DNA from: Pachyseris speciosa
Lineage: Eukaryota; Cnidaria; Anthozoa; Scleractinia; Pachyseridae
Length of the DNA stretch: 64,000 nt
Assembly (NCBI GenBank): GCA_016490735.1
Contig: JAEMWC010000037.1
Span: forward strand, 760,001 to 824,000
Direction: 5' to 3'
Made by a program: the position numbers and the translations under genes. This document shows positions 1 to 12,185 of this stretch, in pieces; within the stretch, counting starts at the first letter, position 1, and the number at the start of each line of letters is the position of its first letter. The notes under the pieces were generated by a model. It did not search any database. It saw only the letters and a program-made list of their open reading frames with translations, and had not been told where the DNA came from.

Positions 1-384
1 ATCCCTAACTCTTGCAATAGATTTTGTTCGTTTCGTCCGCCTTTGTATGCCGCCAAGGGCCTTGTGGAACTCTTGTACAAGGGTAAGCAGATCGGTCTTC
101 AACTCGCTCAGTGGTTTAACGTCTTTTCACCTTGTATCAAGAGGAAGACCAGTAATATGTGTTCTCACAAAGTTGACACAGCGTCGTTGTTCAAGAGGAA
201 GATTGTGATATTCTTCATTCGGTTTGTAATGAAAGGATCCGTAGTTTACTCCTTGCCAATCACACCAAGCAAATTCGCGAGTAATGAATCTTGGTAAAAG
301 CCTTAACCGTTTGTTTTCCTTCAATTGGAACCCATCGATGTCGATGACGAGACACACTCCATCTATTGGAACTTGTTCAGCCAT
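1..384 (-). pseudogene. Fragment of an unassigned repeated protein family
   Basis: An open frame starts at an ATG at 384 and runs to about 127. It then appears to continue in another frame to the window edge, with a segment reading like LAAYKGGRNEQNLLQELGI. The N-terminus begins MAEQVPIDG and carries V-I-D-I-D-G-F, which resembles the first acidic motif of DEDD-type exonucleases. I recall similar short proteins in many invertebrate genomes but cannot name the family. The frame break and position at the window edge point to a decayed copy. No function is assigned. Confidence 0.35.
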
Positions 385-699
385 AGTGACTGCTGAGGAG
401 AGCGAGTAGAGCGTGATAAGAGTGAAAATAGAGAGGAGAGTTCGGTGATCCTACCAATGCACTCACTGGCGCTAACTTTGGAGCTTTCTCACACGGTCTT
501 AACGTCTCAACTGTGTAGTTTTCTTCCTACGCGTGATATTCACGCTATAGCCAGTGCGCCACATTTTCCAGAGATGTTTTGCAGTGAGGAGTCGTCCAGC
601 CAAACGCGTAGACGACATCCATACATACATAAATAAACTTTATTTTTTCTCCAATTTAAGAGTAGCTATAGAGGGTTTTCACGTGACGTCATAAAAACA
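385..699. other. No gene recognised
   Basis: Short open frames only. A CACGTGACGTCA-like palindromic stretch lies near 680, next to the 3' end of the LINE fragment. I see nothing else here. Confidence 0.4.
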
Positions 700-713
700 T
701 TACATACATTACA

Positions 714-1549
714 TTACTGCTGCCGTGGGCCGAGCCCACATAGCGCCAACACAAACGATCGCCACTCCTTTCGGTCCTGCGCTAACACTGTTGCCTCTTC
801 GAAGGAAAGTTCAGAGTCTTGCAGGTCTCTCGACACTGAATCTTTCCAGCGCATGCGCTGTCTGCCTGGGCGACGGCGTCCTCGTGGTTCCCAGAGTAGC
901 AAGCGGCGGGGCAAGCGAGTTTGGTGCATACGGATGACATGTCCGAGCCATGTAAGACGTTTGTGTCGTAAGATGTTAATGAGCGGTACTTGGCTGGTTC
1001 TCTCGAAGATCACTTCATTGGCACATGGTCTTGCCAGGAGACGCCAAGAATTCTTCTTAGGCATCTGGTGTGGAACGCTGCTAGTCGTTTCTCTTCCTGG
1101 ACGGTGGTGTTCCAGCTTTCTGAGCCATACAATAGAGTCGATAGAACTACTGCTTGGTAAATAGCAGTTTTCGTGGGCATCTTGATGGATTTGTGGAGCA
1201 TGACAGGTAGGAGAGTGTTGAAAGCATTCGCTGCTTTTCCAATGCGGTTGTCTAGTTCAGGTGTGAGGTTGCCGTTATGTGATATTATGCTTCCCAGATA
1301 GACAAATTTGTCGACATTTTCAAGAGAGTTTTGATTGCTCGAGGTGGTAGTGATATCATTTCTTTCCTTTGCCACGTCCATGACCTTGGTCTTCTTCGAG
1401 TTGATAGTGAGACCAACCTTTCTTCCCTTCTCTTCTACTTTAGATGTTGCGTGTTGCAGTCTCTGTTCTGACTCATCAATCAGGGCTATGTCGTCCGCAA
1501 AATCGAGATCGGATAGTCGCTGTTGTTGGTAGTTAGAACTAAAATTCAA
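714..1549 (-). pseudogene. 5'-truncated non-LTR retrotransposon (LINE) reverse transcriptase, C-terminal part
   Basis: Two overlapping minus-strand frames (1549 to 1010, then 1064 to 714) form the end of a LINE ORF2 with a frameshift in the overlap. The first part starts just before the RT active-site box LDFADDIAL, the non-LTR form of YADD, followed by the thumb region with FVYLGSIIS and LLYGSESW. The second part contains the C-terminal signature RLTWLGHVIRM and a basic tail rich in Arg. Everything upstream of the catalytic box (endonuclease, fingers, most of the palm) is missing, as expected for 5' truncation during target-primed reverse transcription. The clade is not certain. The copy is dead. 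Confidence 0.85.
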
Positions 1550-1970
1550 AAGTAAACAGACTTTTGCATTTTTATCTTCATCACGTAAAAGACATTTTAA
1601 AATGTACCTGCTTGCATGTTTTCAGCTCAGTAGGTTGCTTTGTTTTGAAAATAGAGCAGCTTGAATTTTAGAGTTTTTCAAAGTGCGTGACAAAGACGTC
1701 TGCTCACAAGCATGTCACTTACGTAAAAACATCGATTCACCGTGTGTTTTTTGAGGTTTGAAAAGCCAACATGGTAAGAGAAGCGTCTATGTGAATGTTT
1801 GAAAGCTCAACAGAGAGAGCAACGCCTTTAAGATAGCTCAAGTAAGAAACATGTTTTAACTCGTTTCCTTCGCCATCTTCGCCAATATGGCGTTTCCATA
1901 CAAAACACTAATTTTGAGTGGTACATTTTGCCGAATAACTCGAGTACGGGATATCGCACCGCCCTGAGAC
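1545..1970 (+). repeat. Dispersed repeat family R1, copy 1
   Basis: Non-coding. The same sequence occurs in reverse complement at 17480-17740 continued at 19652-19850, and as a more diverged copy at 22435-22720. Shared landmarks include AAAGACATTTTAAAATG-like text, ATCGATTCACCGTGTGTTTT and GAGTGGTACATTTTG. The copy at 17.5-19.9 kb is interrupted by another element, which helps define its insertion site. Confidence 0.65.
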
Positions 1971-2135
1971 TTTGGCATGTTGTTTATTTATTACTCTTCC
2001 ATAATACCACAATTTCTTGACTTTATTGAATGATTGATGACGTTATTTCTTTACTTGCGTGACTGAAAACGCTCTATTATAAAAGCTAATTTTTCGGAGA
2101 AAACAATAACAGAAGAAATCAACAAAACGTATGTA

Positions 2136-2281
2136 ATGGTAATAGGACTGAGTGGAGTCCAATTCGGTCTGTAATCATACGAGTGATAACAAAATCGGAC
2201 GACCGCGCAGCGGGAGTCTGATTTGTATATCACGAGTATGATTGCAGACCGAATTGGACGACACGAAGTCTTATTGCCAAT
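2136..2281. mobile_element. Small inverted-repeat (MITE-like) element
   Basis: A roughly 146-bp non-coding element with near-perfect inverted repeats: 2158-2187 (begins TCCAATTCGGTCTG) pairs with 2229-2258 (ends CAGACCGAATTGGA). The outer arms (TGGTAATAGG and rough complement CTTATTGCCA) extend the pairing. A diverged, internally shortened relative lies at 29780-29877, so this is a dispersed family. Confidence 0.65.
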
Positions 2282-2438
2282 TAATCATAAAAAAAATACA
2301 ATTTCCGAGAAAAGAAGAGCAAAGTTATAAAAGGAAGGGAAATTTTGCATTAAAAGACTGGCAAAGGAAGCGTAAATTGTTTAATGTTGCTCTGAAATTG
2401 ACAACAATCAAAATGTATGGTGATTGAAACCAAGGTTG

Positions 2439-2471
<33 letters not shown>

Positions 2472-2645
2472 GATTGGTTAATTTAAAATACTATTTTGAA
2501 TGTGATTGGCTTATTGAACTGTCCGATAACAACTTGGTAAGTGAATTAGTGGAAAATAGGAGTTTTTTAAACCAATCACAACCGAGGAAATTAATTTTTA
2601 TGATTAAATAACTTATAAATTCTATACAATATTTACAATTAATGG

Positions 2646-2794
2646 TGTGATGTATGCTAATGTTCTCGTGTGTAATAATTTATGCGTGTGTAGCCTCCCT
2701 TTTTTGGTATGTGTTTCTTCATGAGACGCCATATTGGTTTGTCTCGGTCAAAGAATAGCCGTCTAGTAGATTAAACCTGAACCAGGATTTTACA
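2646..2794 (+). repeat. 5' LTR
   Basis: 149 bp, starts TGTGATGTATGC and ends GATTTTACA. It is preceded by target duplication AATGG and followed directly by the primer binding site. Confidence 0.92.
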
Positions 2795-2811
2795 TGGTGT
2801 CAGAAGCGGGA
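2795..2811 (+). promoter_or_regulatory. Primer binding site
   Basis: TGGTGTCAGAAGCGGGA abuts the 5' LTR. The TGGTGTCA start is what a tRNA ending in TGACACCA would pair with, which is common for tRNA-Leu; the tRNA identity is an inference. Confidence 0.75.
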
Positions 2812-2835
2812 TAAACTCACAAAGACTCGACGAAG

Positions 2836-3610
2836 ATGGATTTAGCGGGAGAACAATTCCCTCAAATGGATTGGGAAGCTGAAAATTTACCAGAAAGATG
2901 GAGGCGTTTTCGGCAGCACGTGGAACTGATGTTCAGTGGTCCGCTCTCCAGGAAGAAAGAGGAGGAGAAATGCAGTTACCTGCTTATATGGTGCGGTGAA
3001 AAGGGGCGAGACATCATAAACACGTGGTCGGATATTGGCGAAGAAGACAAGAAAAAATTTGAGACCTACTTTAACCGTTTTGAAGCACACGTGGAGCCAA
3101 AGGCCAATCCAGTGTTTTCCCGGTACAAATTTCATAACCGTGTCCAAGGTGAAGTAGAAACGGTAGAGCAGTTTGTAACAGACTTAAAGCTACTAGCACT
3201 GTGCTCTCAAGGAACCTGATGAAATGATACGGGACAGGATTGTGTTTGGTACAAACTCTCACAAATTTCGAGAGAAGCTTATAAACGAAGGCAAAGATCT
3301 AACCCTTGACAAAGCTTTTGAAATTGCTACAACATATGAACTATCTAAGGCACAATTAAAATCAACGGAGTCGAGCAGTGAAGTACTTTATGGCATAAGA
3401 GAGGGCCACCAGCAAAGAAAGAGATCTGTGAACACTCCTTTCAAGGAACAAGTGCAATCATGCACAAAGTGTGGTGCAAATAATTCATGTCCAGCATTTG
3501 GGAAAATTTGCCTTAAATGCGGGAAGGCAAATCATTTTGCCAGAATGTGCAAGACGAGCAGCAAACAGGTACATGAAGTCAGGGGGGCCGACCACCAAGT
3601 AAGTGACAGT
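2836..3610 (+). pseudogene. gag: gag of the LTR element
   Basis: Starts 25 nt after the primer binding site with MDLAGEQFPQMDWEAENLP. The first frame ends at 3219 through a frameshift at about 3205-3215 and resumes from about 3209. The capsid-like region includes KFHNRVQGEVETVEQFVTDL, typical of gypsy Gag. Near the C-terminus is a CCHC zinc knuckle, CLKCGKANHFARMC (Cx2Cx4Hx4C), for RNA packaging; a second Cys-rich stretch precedes it. The break makes this copy non-functional. Confidence 0.85.
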
Positions 3611-6600
3611 TTATTTGTCCCCGAATCAAGTCTTTGTGGAACTTGAACTAGGCCAGTGTAAGGAATCAGTAAATTTCAATTTACTTATTCCCTTCCCTTG
3701 TTATTCCCTTCGAACTGTTCCGCCAACTCAGGTGTACCAATTTAGAGAAAACCACACAAAGATTGTATGGTTATGGGGGAAAACCTCTCAAGGTCGAGGT
3801 GTCAACCTCTCAAGGTCGAAGTGTCAATTACCCTGCAGGTACAAGGAAACGGTTGAACTACTAGAGTTCTATGTGGTATCTACACAAGCACCCCCTGTTT
3901 TGGGACTGGCACCATGCCTCTGGGGAAACTGAGCAGCCCAGAGCACACACAAGGTGACATACTAAATGAGTACCATGATGTGTTTGAGGGCCTGGAGACT
4001 TATCCGGGTGAACACAAGATTCAACTCAAACCAGATGCAGTGCCTGCTATCCATCCGCCACGCAAAATCCCTGTAGCATTCCGGTACAAGCTGGAAAAGG
4101 AATTAGAGAGAATGGAAGGTCTTGGGGTCATAGTCAAAGTCAGTGAACCAACTGATTGGTATAACTCAATTGCAAGCCCAGAGAAGCAGTGCACAGGCGC
4201 CTTGCGGGTGTGTCTCGATCCCAGAGATCTGAATCACGCAATTATGCGCGAGCACTACCATTTGCCAACCCTGGAGGACTTAATCCTGATACTCTCTGAT
4301 GCCAAGTATTTCAGTGTGTTAGACGCAACTTAGGCTACTGGCAAATAAAGCTTGATGAAGAGAGTTCTTTGCTAACCACTTTCAATGCGCCATTTGGGCG
4401 GTACCGCTTCACCAGGATGCCATTCGGAGTACACTCAGCTCAGGAGGTGTTCCAAAAGACGATGGACAGATTGACATGGCATTCGAGGGTCTTGAAGTCC
4501 ATTATCGATGATATGTTGGTTTGGGGATCATCCAAAGAGGATCATGACAAAAATCTGAAGAGAGTTCTAGAGCGATCAAGGGAGATTGGAATAAAGTGGA
4601 ATCCTGAGAAGTGTGTCATTGGAACAGCCAAGGTTGGCTATTTCAGTCATGTGTTATCTGACAAAGGATTCCAGCCAGACCTTAAGAAAATTGCTGCTCT
4701 ACAGGACATGGGGAGTCCAAAGAAAAGGTCTGAGCTTGAAACGTTGTTTGGTATGGTCAATTACCCAGCAAAGTTCACACCCAATCTGGCGGAAGCCACT
4801 GCACCCATGAGAAGCCTTCTGAAGAAAGACTCTGAATTTGTTTTGGATTGTGCAAAGGACTCTGCTTTCAAAGATATGAAGATGTTGATTGCTTCGGCAG
4901 GAACCTTGGCCTATTTCGACCCAAGCAAGAGCGTAACACTAGAGGTAGACGCTTCAAAATACGGCCTAGGTGCGGTACTACTACAGGACAGCGAACCTGT
5001 TGCTTATGCATCTAAATCCCTGACCCCCACTAAACAAGAATATGCGCAAATAGAGAAAGAAATGTATGCAATAGTGTTCGGTGCTGAGCGATTCCATCAG
5101 TATATCTACGGAAGACCTGTAGAAGTCAACTCTGATCATAAGCCATTTGAAGCAATATTGAAGAAACGTCTATCAGCTGCCCCACCGCGTCTGCAAAGGA
5201 TGATGCTTCGGCTTCAGAAATATGACTTAAATGCCCACCACAAGCCTGAAAAGGAGATACCAGTTGCAGATACCCTTTCAAGACTGCACTTGAAGGACAC
5301 TGACGACACACGAGCCTTTTAATGCTCAAGTACACACTCTGATGACCAATTTGCCAGACGAGGGATGATCCTGTGTTACAGCAGCTAATCAGAACCATTC
5401 AGTCCGGATGGCCTGATCAAAGAAATCAGTGTCCCAAATCAATCCTACCTTATTGGAACTCCAGAGATGAGCTTACTGTGATTGATGGCCTAGTGTGTAA
5501 AGGCGAGAGGATAGTCATCCCCGCTGCGTCCAGAGGAGAAATGCGAAAACGCATTCATGAGGGACATATGGGAATAGTAAAGTGCAACACCCGAGCTAAA
5601 GAAGTGATGTTCTGGCTAAACACGCACAGTCAGATAGAAGGTATGGTCTCAAATTGTTCAGTCTGCTTACAGTTGCGCACATCTAATCCAAAGGAACCCA
5701 TGATTTCTCATGAAATTCAGGAAAGCCCATGGCAAGTTGTTGCCACTGATCTTTTTTCAGATTGATGATGAACATTATCTCATTGTGGTCGATTACCACA
5801 GCAGATATTATGAGTTGGAGACAATGTCCAGCACCACATGTTCAGCCGTGATACGCAAGATAAAAGTCATTTTTTGCACGTTTCGGCATCCCAGAGAAGG
5901 TGGTATCGGATAACGGGCCACAATTTGCTGCGGACGATTTTTTCCCCTTATGCCAGGGAGTGGGAATTTCACCATGTAACAACAAGTCCCGATTATCCTC
6001 AGGCAAACGGGCGGGTAGAAAGATCTGTTCAAAACGCTAAGAACTTGGCTTATGAAAGCCAAAGTGGGGAACCATGATCCCTACCTCAGTCTTCTTGAAT
6101 ACCGTAACACTCAAGTGGATCGATTAGCCTCACCAGCCCAACTCTTGATGAGCAGAAAATTACGTGCAACTCTTCCAACAATCAGACCGCAGCTAAAACC
6201 AAAAGTTGTCAACTTTAGAAAGGCCACCGAAAGGCGAAATTAGAGGCAAGCGACCCAAAGATACTATTACAACAGAGGAGCAAGAAGGCTACAACCCCTA
6301 GAGGTGGGGGACCATGTATACCTCCAAACAAAGTCAAAAACCTGGAAGCCCGCTTCTGTTTTGAAAAAAAAAAAAAGAGAATACTCCCCGGTCCTACACA
6401 GTTCGTACCTGTAATGGAGAGGAATACAGGAGAAACAGGAGATTCATCGCAAAAGCACCAAATGTATTGATGCAGCACTCAGACATATCCAAAGTTCAAA
6501 GACTGCGCAGTGTAGAGGAAAAGACTCGAATGTTCAATGAGCATGGAGACAGAGACGAAACTTCAATGCCATCTTCTTCGGAAGGTATACTGGACTCGTG

Positions 6601-6724
6601 TGTACAAGAGGAAGTCAACTTCCCTTACAAGACCCGCTCTGGTCGTACTGTCAAACATGACAATATGTCCATGTTCACTTATAGTTTGGAGCCAAGGGGC
6701 TCTACCCGAATAGTGGCGTTTTGA
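3603..6724 (+). pseudogene. pol: pol of the LTR element (RT, RNase H, integrase)
   Basis: Spread over at least six frames. The retroviral protease D-T/S-G motif is not visible near 3603-3900, so it is probably lost. RT runs from about 3960 to 4800, with motif A SVLDA broken at the stop at 4331, the PFGRYRFTRMPFG box and the catalytic IIDDML box. RNase H follows with LEVDASKYGLG, EKEMYAIV and NSDHKPF. Integrase (5373-6243) has the H-H-C-C zinc region (HEGH, CSVC), VATDLF, SDNGPQF in a third frame near 5902, and GRVERSV as catalytic Glu. The end (6467-6724) has the tail YKTRSGRTVK common after gypsy integrases. Confidence 0.88.
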
Positions 6725-6792
6725 CTGTTTTTCTTTTTGCTTACTTTAGACAGTTTTTGTTGTGTTGTTTTATTCCTCCTTCACAAGGGAGA

Positions 6793-6943
6793 TGTAATGT
6801 ATGCTAATGTTCCCGCGCGTAATAATTTTTGCGTGTGTAGCCTCGCTTTTTTTTTGTATGTGTTTCTTCGTGAGACGCCATATTGGTTTGTCTTGGCCAA
6901 AGAATAGCAGTCTAGTAGATTAAACCTGAACCAGGATTTTACA
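6793..6943 (+). repeat. 3' LTR with upstream polypurine tract
   Basis: 151 bp matching the 5' LTR, starting TGTAATGTATGC. The purine run AAGGGAGA at 6785-6792 directly before it is the likely plus-strand primer. Target duplication AATGG follows at 6944-6948. Confidence 0.92.
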
Positions 6944-7064
6944 AATGGCTAAACTGAAATAAATCTGTATACAATATTTAAAAAATACTCTAGGCAAATT
7001 TACATTAGGTCAAGGCTAGCTAATGCGTTTTTAAAGTCATTAACGTTACCAGTTCGAACAAAGT

Positions 7065-8740
7065 CCAGATGCTGTTTTAAACCGTGAACGCATTTATTTT
7101 TCTCCAGATACTTCGGAGAAATGCCAACCCCTGGACAGACCTTACACGACAAATTCCCCAGTTAAATCCGCCTATCCCGCGTTGTAAAGCCTACTGTATG
7201 TTGATTTTTTATTATTAATAATACAGTAGTATTCCTACAGTAGTGTTAATTGTTCTTCTTTACATTCATTTTTTTTAATTTTCATATATATATTTTTCCA
7301 TCCGCACTTTTCTAACCTCATTTTCCCATCCTCGTTTTCCCCATCCTCCATTAGCATCCCCATCCGCAGAGTCATAAAAAGCTGCTTCAATTCATTTGGG
7401 GTGATGGCTCTAAATCTCTTTTTAAAGATCTTAGCGGTTTTCTTACGACCAAAATCTAAAATAATATTGCTTAATTTCCCGCGCCGTGTTCAGGTCTTAG
7501 ATCAACCAAACGCCCCGAGACAAGAAGACGGCAAATAATATCTTTTACGAATCACAAATGCTTGTTTTTGTTCCTAAGGGTTGTCTCTCGTAATTTTTTG
7601 TTAGTTTTTCCGCTTTACCCGCTATTTCAGTTGTATTTCGTTTTACTATTTTTTCTATAGTTCGTGGGAAATATATTCTAATATATTCTAAAGTTCTAGA
7701 CAACACAGGACACGATCACAAGCACAAATATGACGTGTACGCCGCGAAAACAGGCACCGGAAACTCATGTAAACACGAGTCTATATGAAATTTTGATTTC
7801 ATGACGTTCAGAAATAATTTTCCAATAATTTTGAAGAATTTTTCGACTCTCGACTAGTTACCCTCGACCCTCGACCATATACCCTCGACCCTCGATCAAA
7901 AGGAGTTTGCCTTTTGATCGAGGGTCGAGGGCCCAGGGTAACTAGTCAAGGGTCGAGGGTAAATGGTCGAGGGTCGAGGGTAACTAGTCGAGGGTCGAAA
8001 AATTCTTCAAAATTATTGGAAAATTATTTCTGAACGTCATGAAATCAAAATTTCATATAGGCTCGTGTTTACATGAGTTTCCGGTGCCTGTTTTCGCGGC
8101 ATACACGTCATATTTGTGTTTGTGATGGTGTCCTGCGTTGTCTATACTTTTTATATATTTCCCACGAACTATAGAAAAAATAGTAAGAAGAAATACAACT
8201 GAAATAGCGGTTAAAGCGGAAAAACTAACAAAAATTACGAGAGACAACCTTAGGAACAAAAACAAGCATTTGTGATTCGTAAAAGATATTATTTGCCGTC
8301 TTCATGTCTCGCGGCGTTTGGTTGATCGAAGACCTGAACACAGTGCGGGAAATTAAGTTATATTTTTTCAGATTTTGGTCGTAAGAAAACGGCTGAGTTC
8401 TTTAGAAAGAGATTTAGAGCCATCACCCAAATGAATTGAAGCAGCTTTTTATGATTCTGCGGATGGGGAAAACGAGGATGGGAAAATGAGGATAGAAAAG
8501 TGCGGATGGAAAAAAATATGAAAAATTAAAAAAAAATGAATGTAAAGAAGAACAATTAACACTACTGTAGGAATACTACTGTATCATTAATAATAAAAAA
8601 TCAACATACAGTAGGCTTTACAACGCGGGATAGGCGGATTTAACTGGGGCATTGGTCGTGTAAGGTCTGTCCAGGGGTTGGCATTTCTCCGAAGTATCTG
8701 GGGAAAAATAAATGCGTCCACGGTTTAAAAAAGCATCTGA
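7065..8740. mobile_element. Long palindromic foldback element (family FB1)
   Basis: Two arms of about 830 bp (about 7065-7905 and 7910-8740) are reverse complements with few mismatches and almost no spacer. The centre consists of repeated GACCCTCGACC/GGGTCGAGGGT minisatellite units around CAAAAGG. No ORF with recognisable similarity is present. Single-arm copies occur at 8768-9403, 11185-12100 and 20305-20672, so this is a multicopy family. I did not find a convincing target duplication. Confidence 0.75.
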
Positions 8741-8767
8741 TGTAAGTTGCCTCTGGTTCCAGAAAGA

Positions 8768-9403
8768 CAGTAATATTCCTACAGTAGTGTTAATTGTTCT
8801 TCTTTACATTCCTTTTTTTTTTTATTTTCATATATATTTTTCTCCATCCGCACTTTTCTAACCTCATTTTCCCATCCTCGTTTTCCCCATCCTCCATTAG
8901 CATCCCCATCCGCAGAATCATAAAAAGCTACTTCAATTCATTTCGGGTGATGGCTCTAAATCTCTTTTTCAAGATCTTAGTCGTTTTCTCTACGACCACA
9001 AGCTAAAAAAATAGAACTTAATTTCCCGCGCTGTGTTCAGGTTAGATCAACCAAAAGCCCCGAGACATGAAGACGGTAAATATTATCTTTTGAATCACAA
9101 ATGCTTGTTTTTGTTAGTTTTTTTCCGCTTCAACCGCTATTTAAGTTGTATTTCTTTTTATTATTTTTTTATAGTCCGTGGGAAATATGTAAAAGTTATA
9201 GACAACACAGGACACGATCACAAACACAAATATGACGAGTATGCGGCGAAAACAGGCACCGGAAACTCATGTAAACACGAGCCTATAAGAAATTTTGATT
9301 TGACGATGTTCAAAAATAATTTTCCAATTATTTTGAAGAGTTTTTCCACCCTCGACCCTCGACTCTCGACCAGTTACACCCTCGACCCTCGACCAAAAGG
9401 CAA
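8768..9403 (+). repeat. Single-arm FB1 copy
   Basis: Matches the left arm of the 7065-8740 palindrome from CAGTAATATTCC to the CCTCGACC minisatellite and CAAAAGGCAAACTC. A few indels. Lies about 30 bp right of the palindrome in the same orientation as its left arm. Confidence 0.7.
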
Positions 9404-9949
9404 ACTCGTTGTTATTTGTAGATTCGATCAGTGTGAAGCACAGTTTCAAAGTTCCGCATCAACAGCAATTCTTGTTTCTTTGACAGCGTGAGAAAGTGTG
9501 AGTTAACCTTATAACAGGCATCAAAAGCGACTTGATTGTTTGGGTCTGGCACGGTGAAACATTCGGTCAACAGTCGATTGTCAGTGAGTGAAATGTCTCT
9601 CAAATCATCTTAAAACCTTCCGCTGACAATCATGGCTTTTCCATACATCCTTGAAATTTTCCATCCCGATACTAAATTAACATTATATCCCCTTTTGACT
9701 AGCAGTGACTAACTTTGCCAGAGGGTGATTTTTTGTAATAAAACATGTACCAATCGCCATTTCTCTCGCACCAAAACCATCCTCGGCACTTGTGGTAACA
9801 TGAGGTCTGTTCGACATGGAGATACGGATGAATGTTACAGGATATGAAAAAGTATGAAATACGATCAACATGCGAACGACACTCTTTTCAATCAATCTCA
9901 CAACAAAAGGAAAAGTCTTAGACCAATCAGAGAAGGGTTTGCAAACAAA
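9404..9949. other. No gene recognised
   Basis: Only short open frames without recognisable similarity. No repeat match within the window was noticed. Confidence 0.35.
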
Positions 9950-10115
9950 GGTGTTTCAGAGCGAGGGATTAAACCAATGAGAGAAGGGTTTCAGAGTAAG
10001 GGATTTCAGAGTAAGAGAGATTTCAGAGCGAGGGATTTCATAGCGAAGGATCTCAGAGTAAGGGATTTCATAGTGAAGGATTTCAGAATAAGGGATTTCA
10101 GAGCGTGGAATTTCA
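9950..10115 (+). repeat. Tandem repeat of about 15 bp
   Basis: Degenerate tandem units around GATTTCAGAGCGAGG / GATTTCATAGCGAAGG. Because the unit length is a multiple of three, it opens a frame (9854-10174) reading repeated RDF(R/I)(A/V)(R/K)DF; I regard that frame as a by-product of the repeat. Confidence 0.6.
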
Positions 10116-10515
10116 CTGAAATCCAATGGGCTGTTGTCTTTTCAGAGATTCAAAAACGAGACGAGAATACTTGAGGACATTTGAAAAGACAGTGGGCGGC
10201 GAGAAAGAATGAAGAAAGGGAAAGCTGATAGACAACAGGAGCAAGGTGGTGATGTTACAGCACAATTACAAGAGATTGATGGAAATAAGGGTGGAACATG
10301 GCTAGAGGAAATACACGAGATCATTTTCCAACCGAGTCAGATGGAGGGGAGAGAAGTTGTAAACGAACTTATCAATTACCAAGAGGGAATGTTGGAGAAT
10401 AAACTGCAGCAGAACCAGAACGAAGAGAATATAGAACTTCTAAATGAAAAAGACTTTTTTAATAACATTCAATAAGTTTTGATTTTTGGACTTGTAAAAC
10501 ATATATTCATTTCGT
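10116..10515. other. Unassigned stretch with one 88-codon open frame
   Basis: An open frame at 10209-10475 (starts MKKGKADRQQEQGG, Gln/Glu-rich) has no recognisable similarity, no neighbouring exon I could join, and no supporting signal. I do not call it a gene. Confidence 0.25.
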
Positions 10516-11175
10516 TTTTAGTCGTGGATACGCGAAGCGTGGAAACGACTTTTGTTGGGGGTCAGATTATGCAAATTTGTCACTCACTCAGATGTAAACA
10601 AATCGATATGTCAGCGGCAGACCAATAGATATCGATTTTCCGAAATATTTCCGGAACACCTCTATCGACGTTCTGAAGTTATGTCTAAGGAGCAACAGTC
10701 GAACCGATGAATGAAATAAAAAAATTAAAGTAAAGCAAGTTTATTTCAGCTCGGATCGAACGTTTAAACGGCAAAAGGAACGTTCGATCAAGCAGCCGAA
10801 CGGCGAAAGACATTACAAACAAGCGCAGTTTCTCCTAGATTCATCCAATTTACGATCTGTGGAAAAAAATAGGGAAGACATTTGTTTAGAAACATTGTTT
10901 TTGTTGTTTAAATGTTCAAAACGTTAAACAAAAGAATTCTTTGTTTCACCAGCCAATAGCTCTCTGGTTGGCATATTAATAACAATTAGTGACGTCACTA
11001 ATATCTTTGCTATATATGAGCCGTTCAACCCAAGAGATCTTCCAAGTGTGCATAGGATTGACAACGGAAACTTTTGACACAACTATAGCTGCATTCGCAA
11101 AGCCATTAAAGCAATCTAAAATTAAATTATTTTTTAGTGGCACCATCGCGTCTAGGCACAATGTAAACACAAGTT
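10516..11175 (+). repeat. Dispersed repeat family R2, copy 1 (left part)
   Basis: Starts TTTTTAGTCGTGGATACG and matches the copy beginning at 12186. Ends near TTTGCTTTGAGAAAT, where an FB1 arm begins. Non-coding. Confidence 0.65.
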
Positions 11176-11184
11176 AATTTGCTT

Positions 11185-12100
11185 TGAGAAATGGAGTTTG
11201 CCTTTTGGTCGAGGGTCGAGGGTAAATGGTCGAGGGTCGAGGGTCGAAAAATTCTTCAAAATTATTGGAAAATTATTTCTGAACGTCATCAAATCAAAAT
11301 TTCATATAGGCTTGAGTTTACATGAGTTTTAGGTGCCTGTTTTCGCCGCGTACTTGTCATATTTGTGTTCGTGATCGAGTCCTTTGTTGTCAATAACGTT
11401 TACATATTTCCCACGGACTGTAAAACAAAACGAAAAAAGAAATACAAGTTAAATAGCGGTCAAAGCGGAAAAATCAACAACAAATTACGAGAGACACCCC
11501 TTAAGCAACAAAAAACGGCATTTGTGATTTAAGAGATATTATTTGCCGTCTTCATATCTCGGGGCTATTGGTTGATCTAAGACCTGAACACAGCACGGGA
11601 AATTAAGTTTTATTTTATAGCTGTTGGTCGTAAGAAAACGGCTAAGATCTTTAAAAAGAGATTTAGAGCCATCACCCAAAATGAATTGAAGCAGCTATTT
11701 ATGATTTTGCGTAATGCTTGTGCATTTATCCATAGGGAACAATTACTTGTTGCTTTATACGAAATGTTGTAATCACCGTCGCTTCGTCGGCACTTGCACA
11801 ACAAACTGTCAAAACCATATTGATTTATGACGTTCAGATAATTGTAAAGGTAACAGATTTGCGCTAAAGAAAATTTACTGGGTTCTTTTCCTGTAGCAAG
11901 CGCTGTGAATCGCGTCCTTTTGTTATTGACAGGATACAAATTTTTCTCCCGTTCACATTTTAATGGCGAGAGTAAAGTCGGTGGCTCGATAAAGACATTT
12001 AATTGCGAAGGGTAGTTTGGATGGGGAAAATACATATTTTAAAATAATAAAAAATCAACATCCAGTAGAGTTTACCAAAGCGGTATAGGCGGAGTTAGGG
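11185..12100 (-). repeat. FB1 arm copy carrying a roughly 310-bp insertion
   Basis: Matches the right arm of 7065-8740 from GAGTTTGCCTTTTGGTCGAG to about 11707, then resumes at about 12018 (GATGGGGAAAAT) to GTATAGGCGGAGTTA. The intervening ~310 bp is absent from the other copies and has no ORF I recognise. Confidence 0.6.
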
Positions 12101-12185
12101 CCTGTTCACATGGAAGTGGGGGACCCCAGGCAGGTGAGGTCCCCCACCTAGGTGGGGTTACCACGCTCTCCATACAATCTCTCTT

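Larger units (their letters stand above)
2646..6943 (+). mobile_element. Ty3/gypsy LTR retrotransposon, complete ends but decayed coding
   Basis: Two near-identical LTRs of about 150 bp (2646-2794 and 6793-6943), each beginning TGT and ending ACA, bracket gag and pol. The element is flanked by a perfect 5-bp target duplication AATGG at 2641-2645 and 6944-6948, so both ends are exactly defined. Domain order gag, (protease), RT, RNase H, integrase is that of Metaviridae. Several frameshifts break both genes. The LTRs differ at several positions, so the insertion is not recent. Confidence 0.93.

Noticed and set aside
9854..10174. 106-codon ORF with RDF repeats
   Set aside because: Produced by a tandem DNA repeat whose unit is a multiple of three; no other support.
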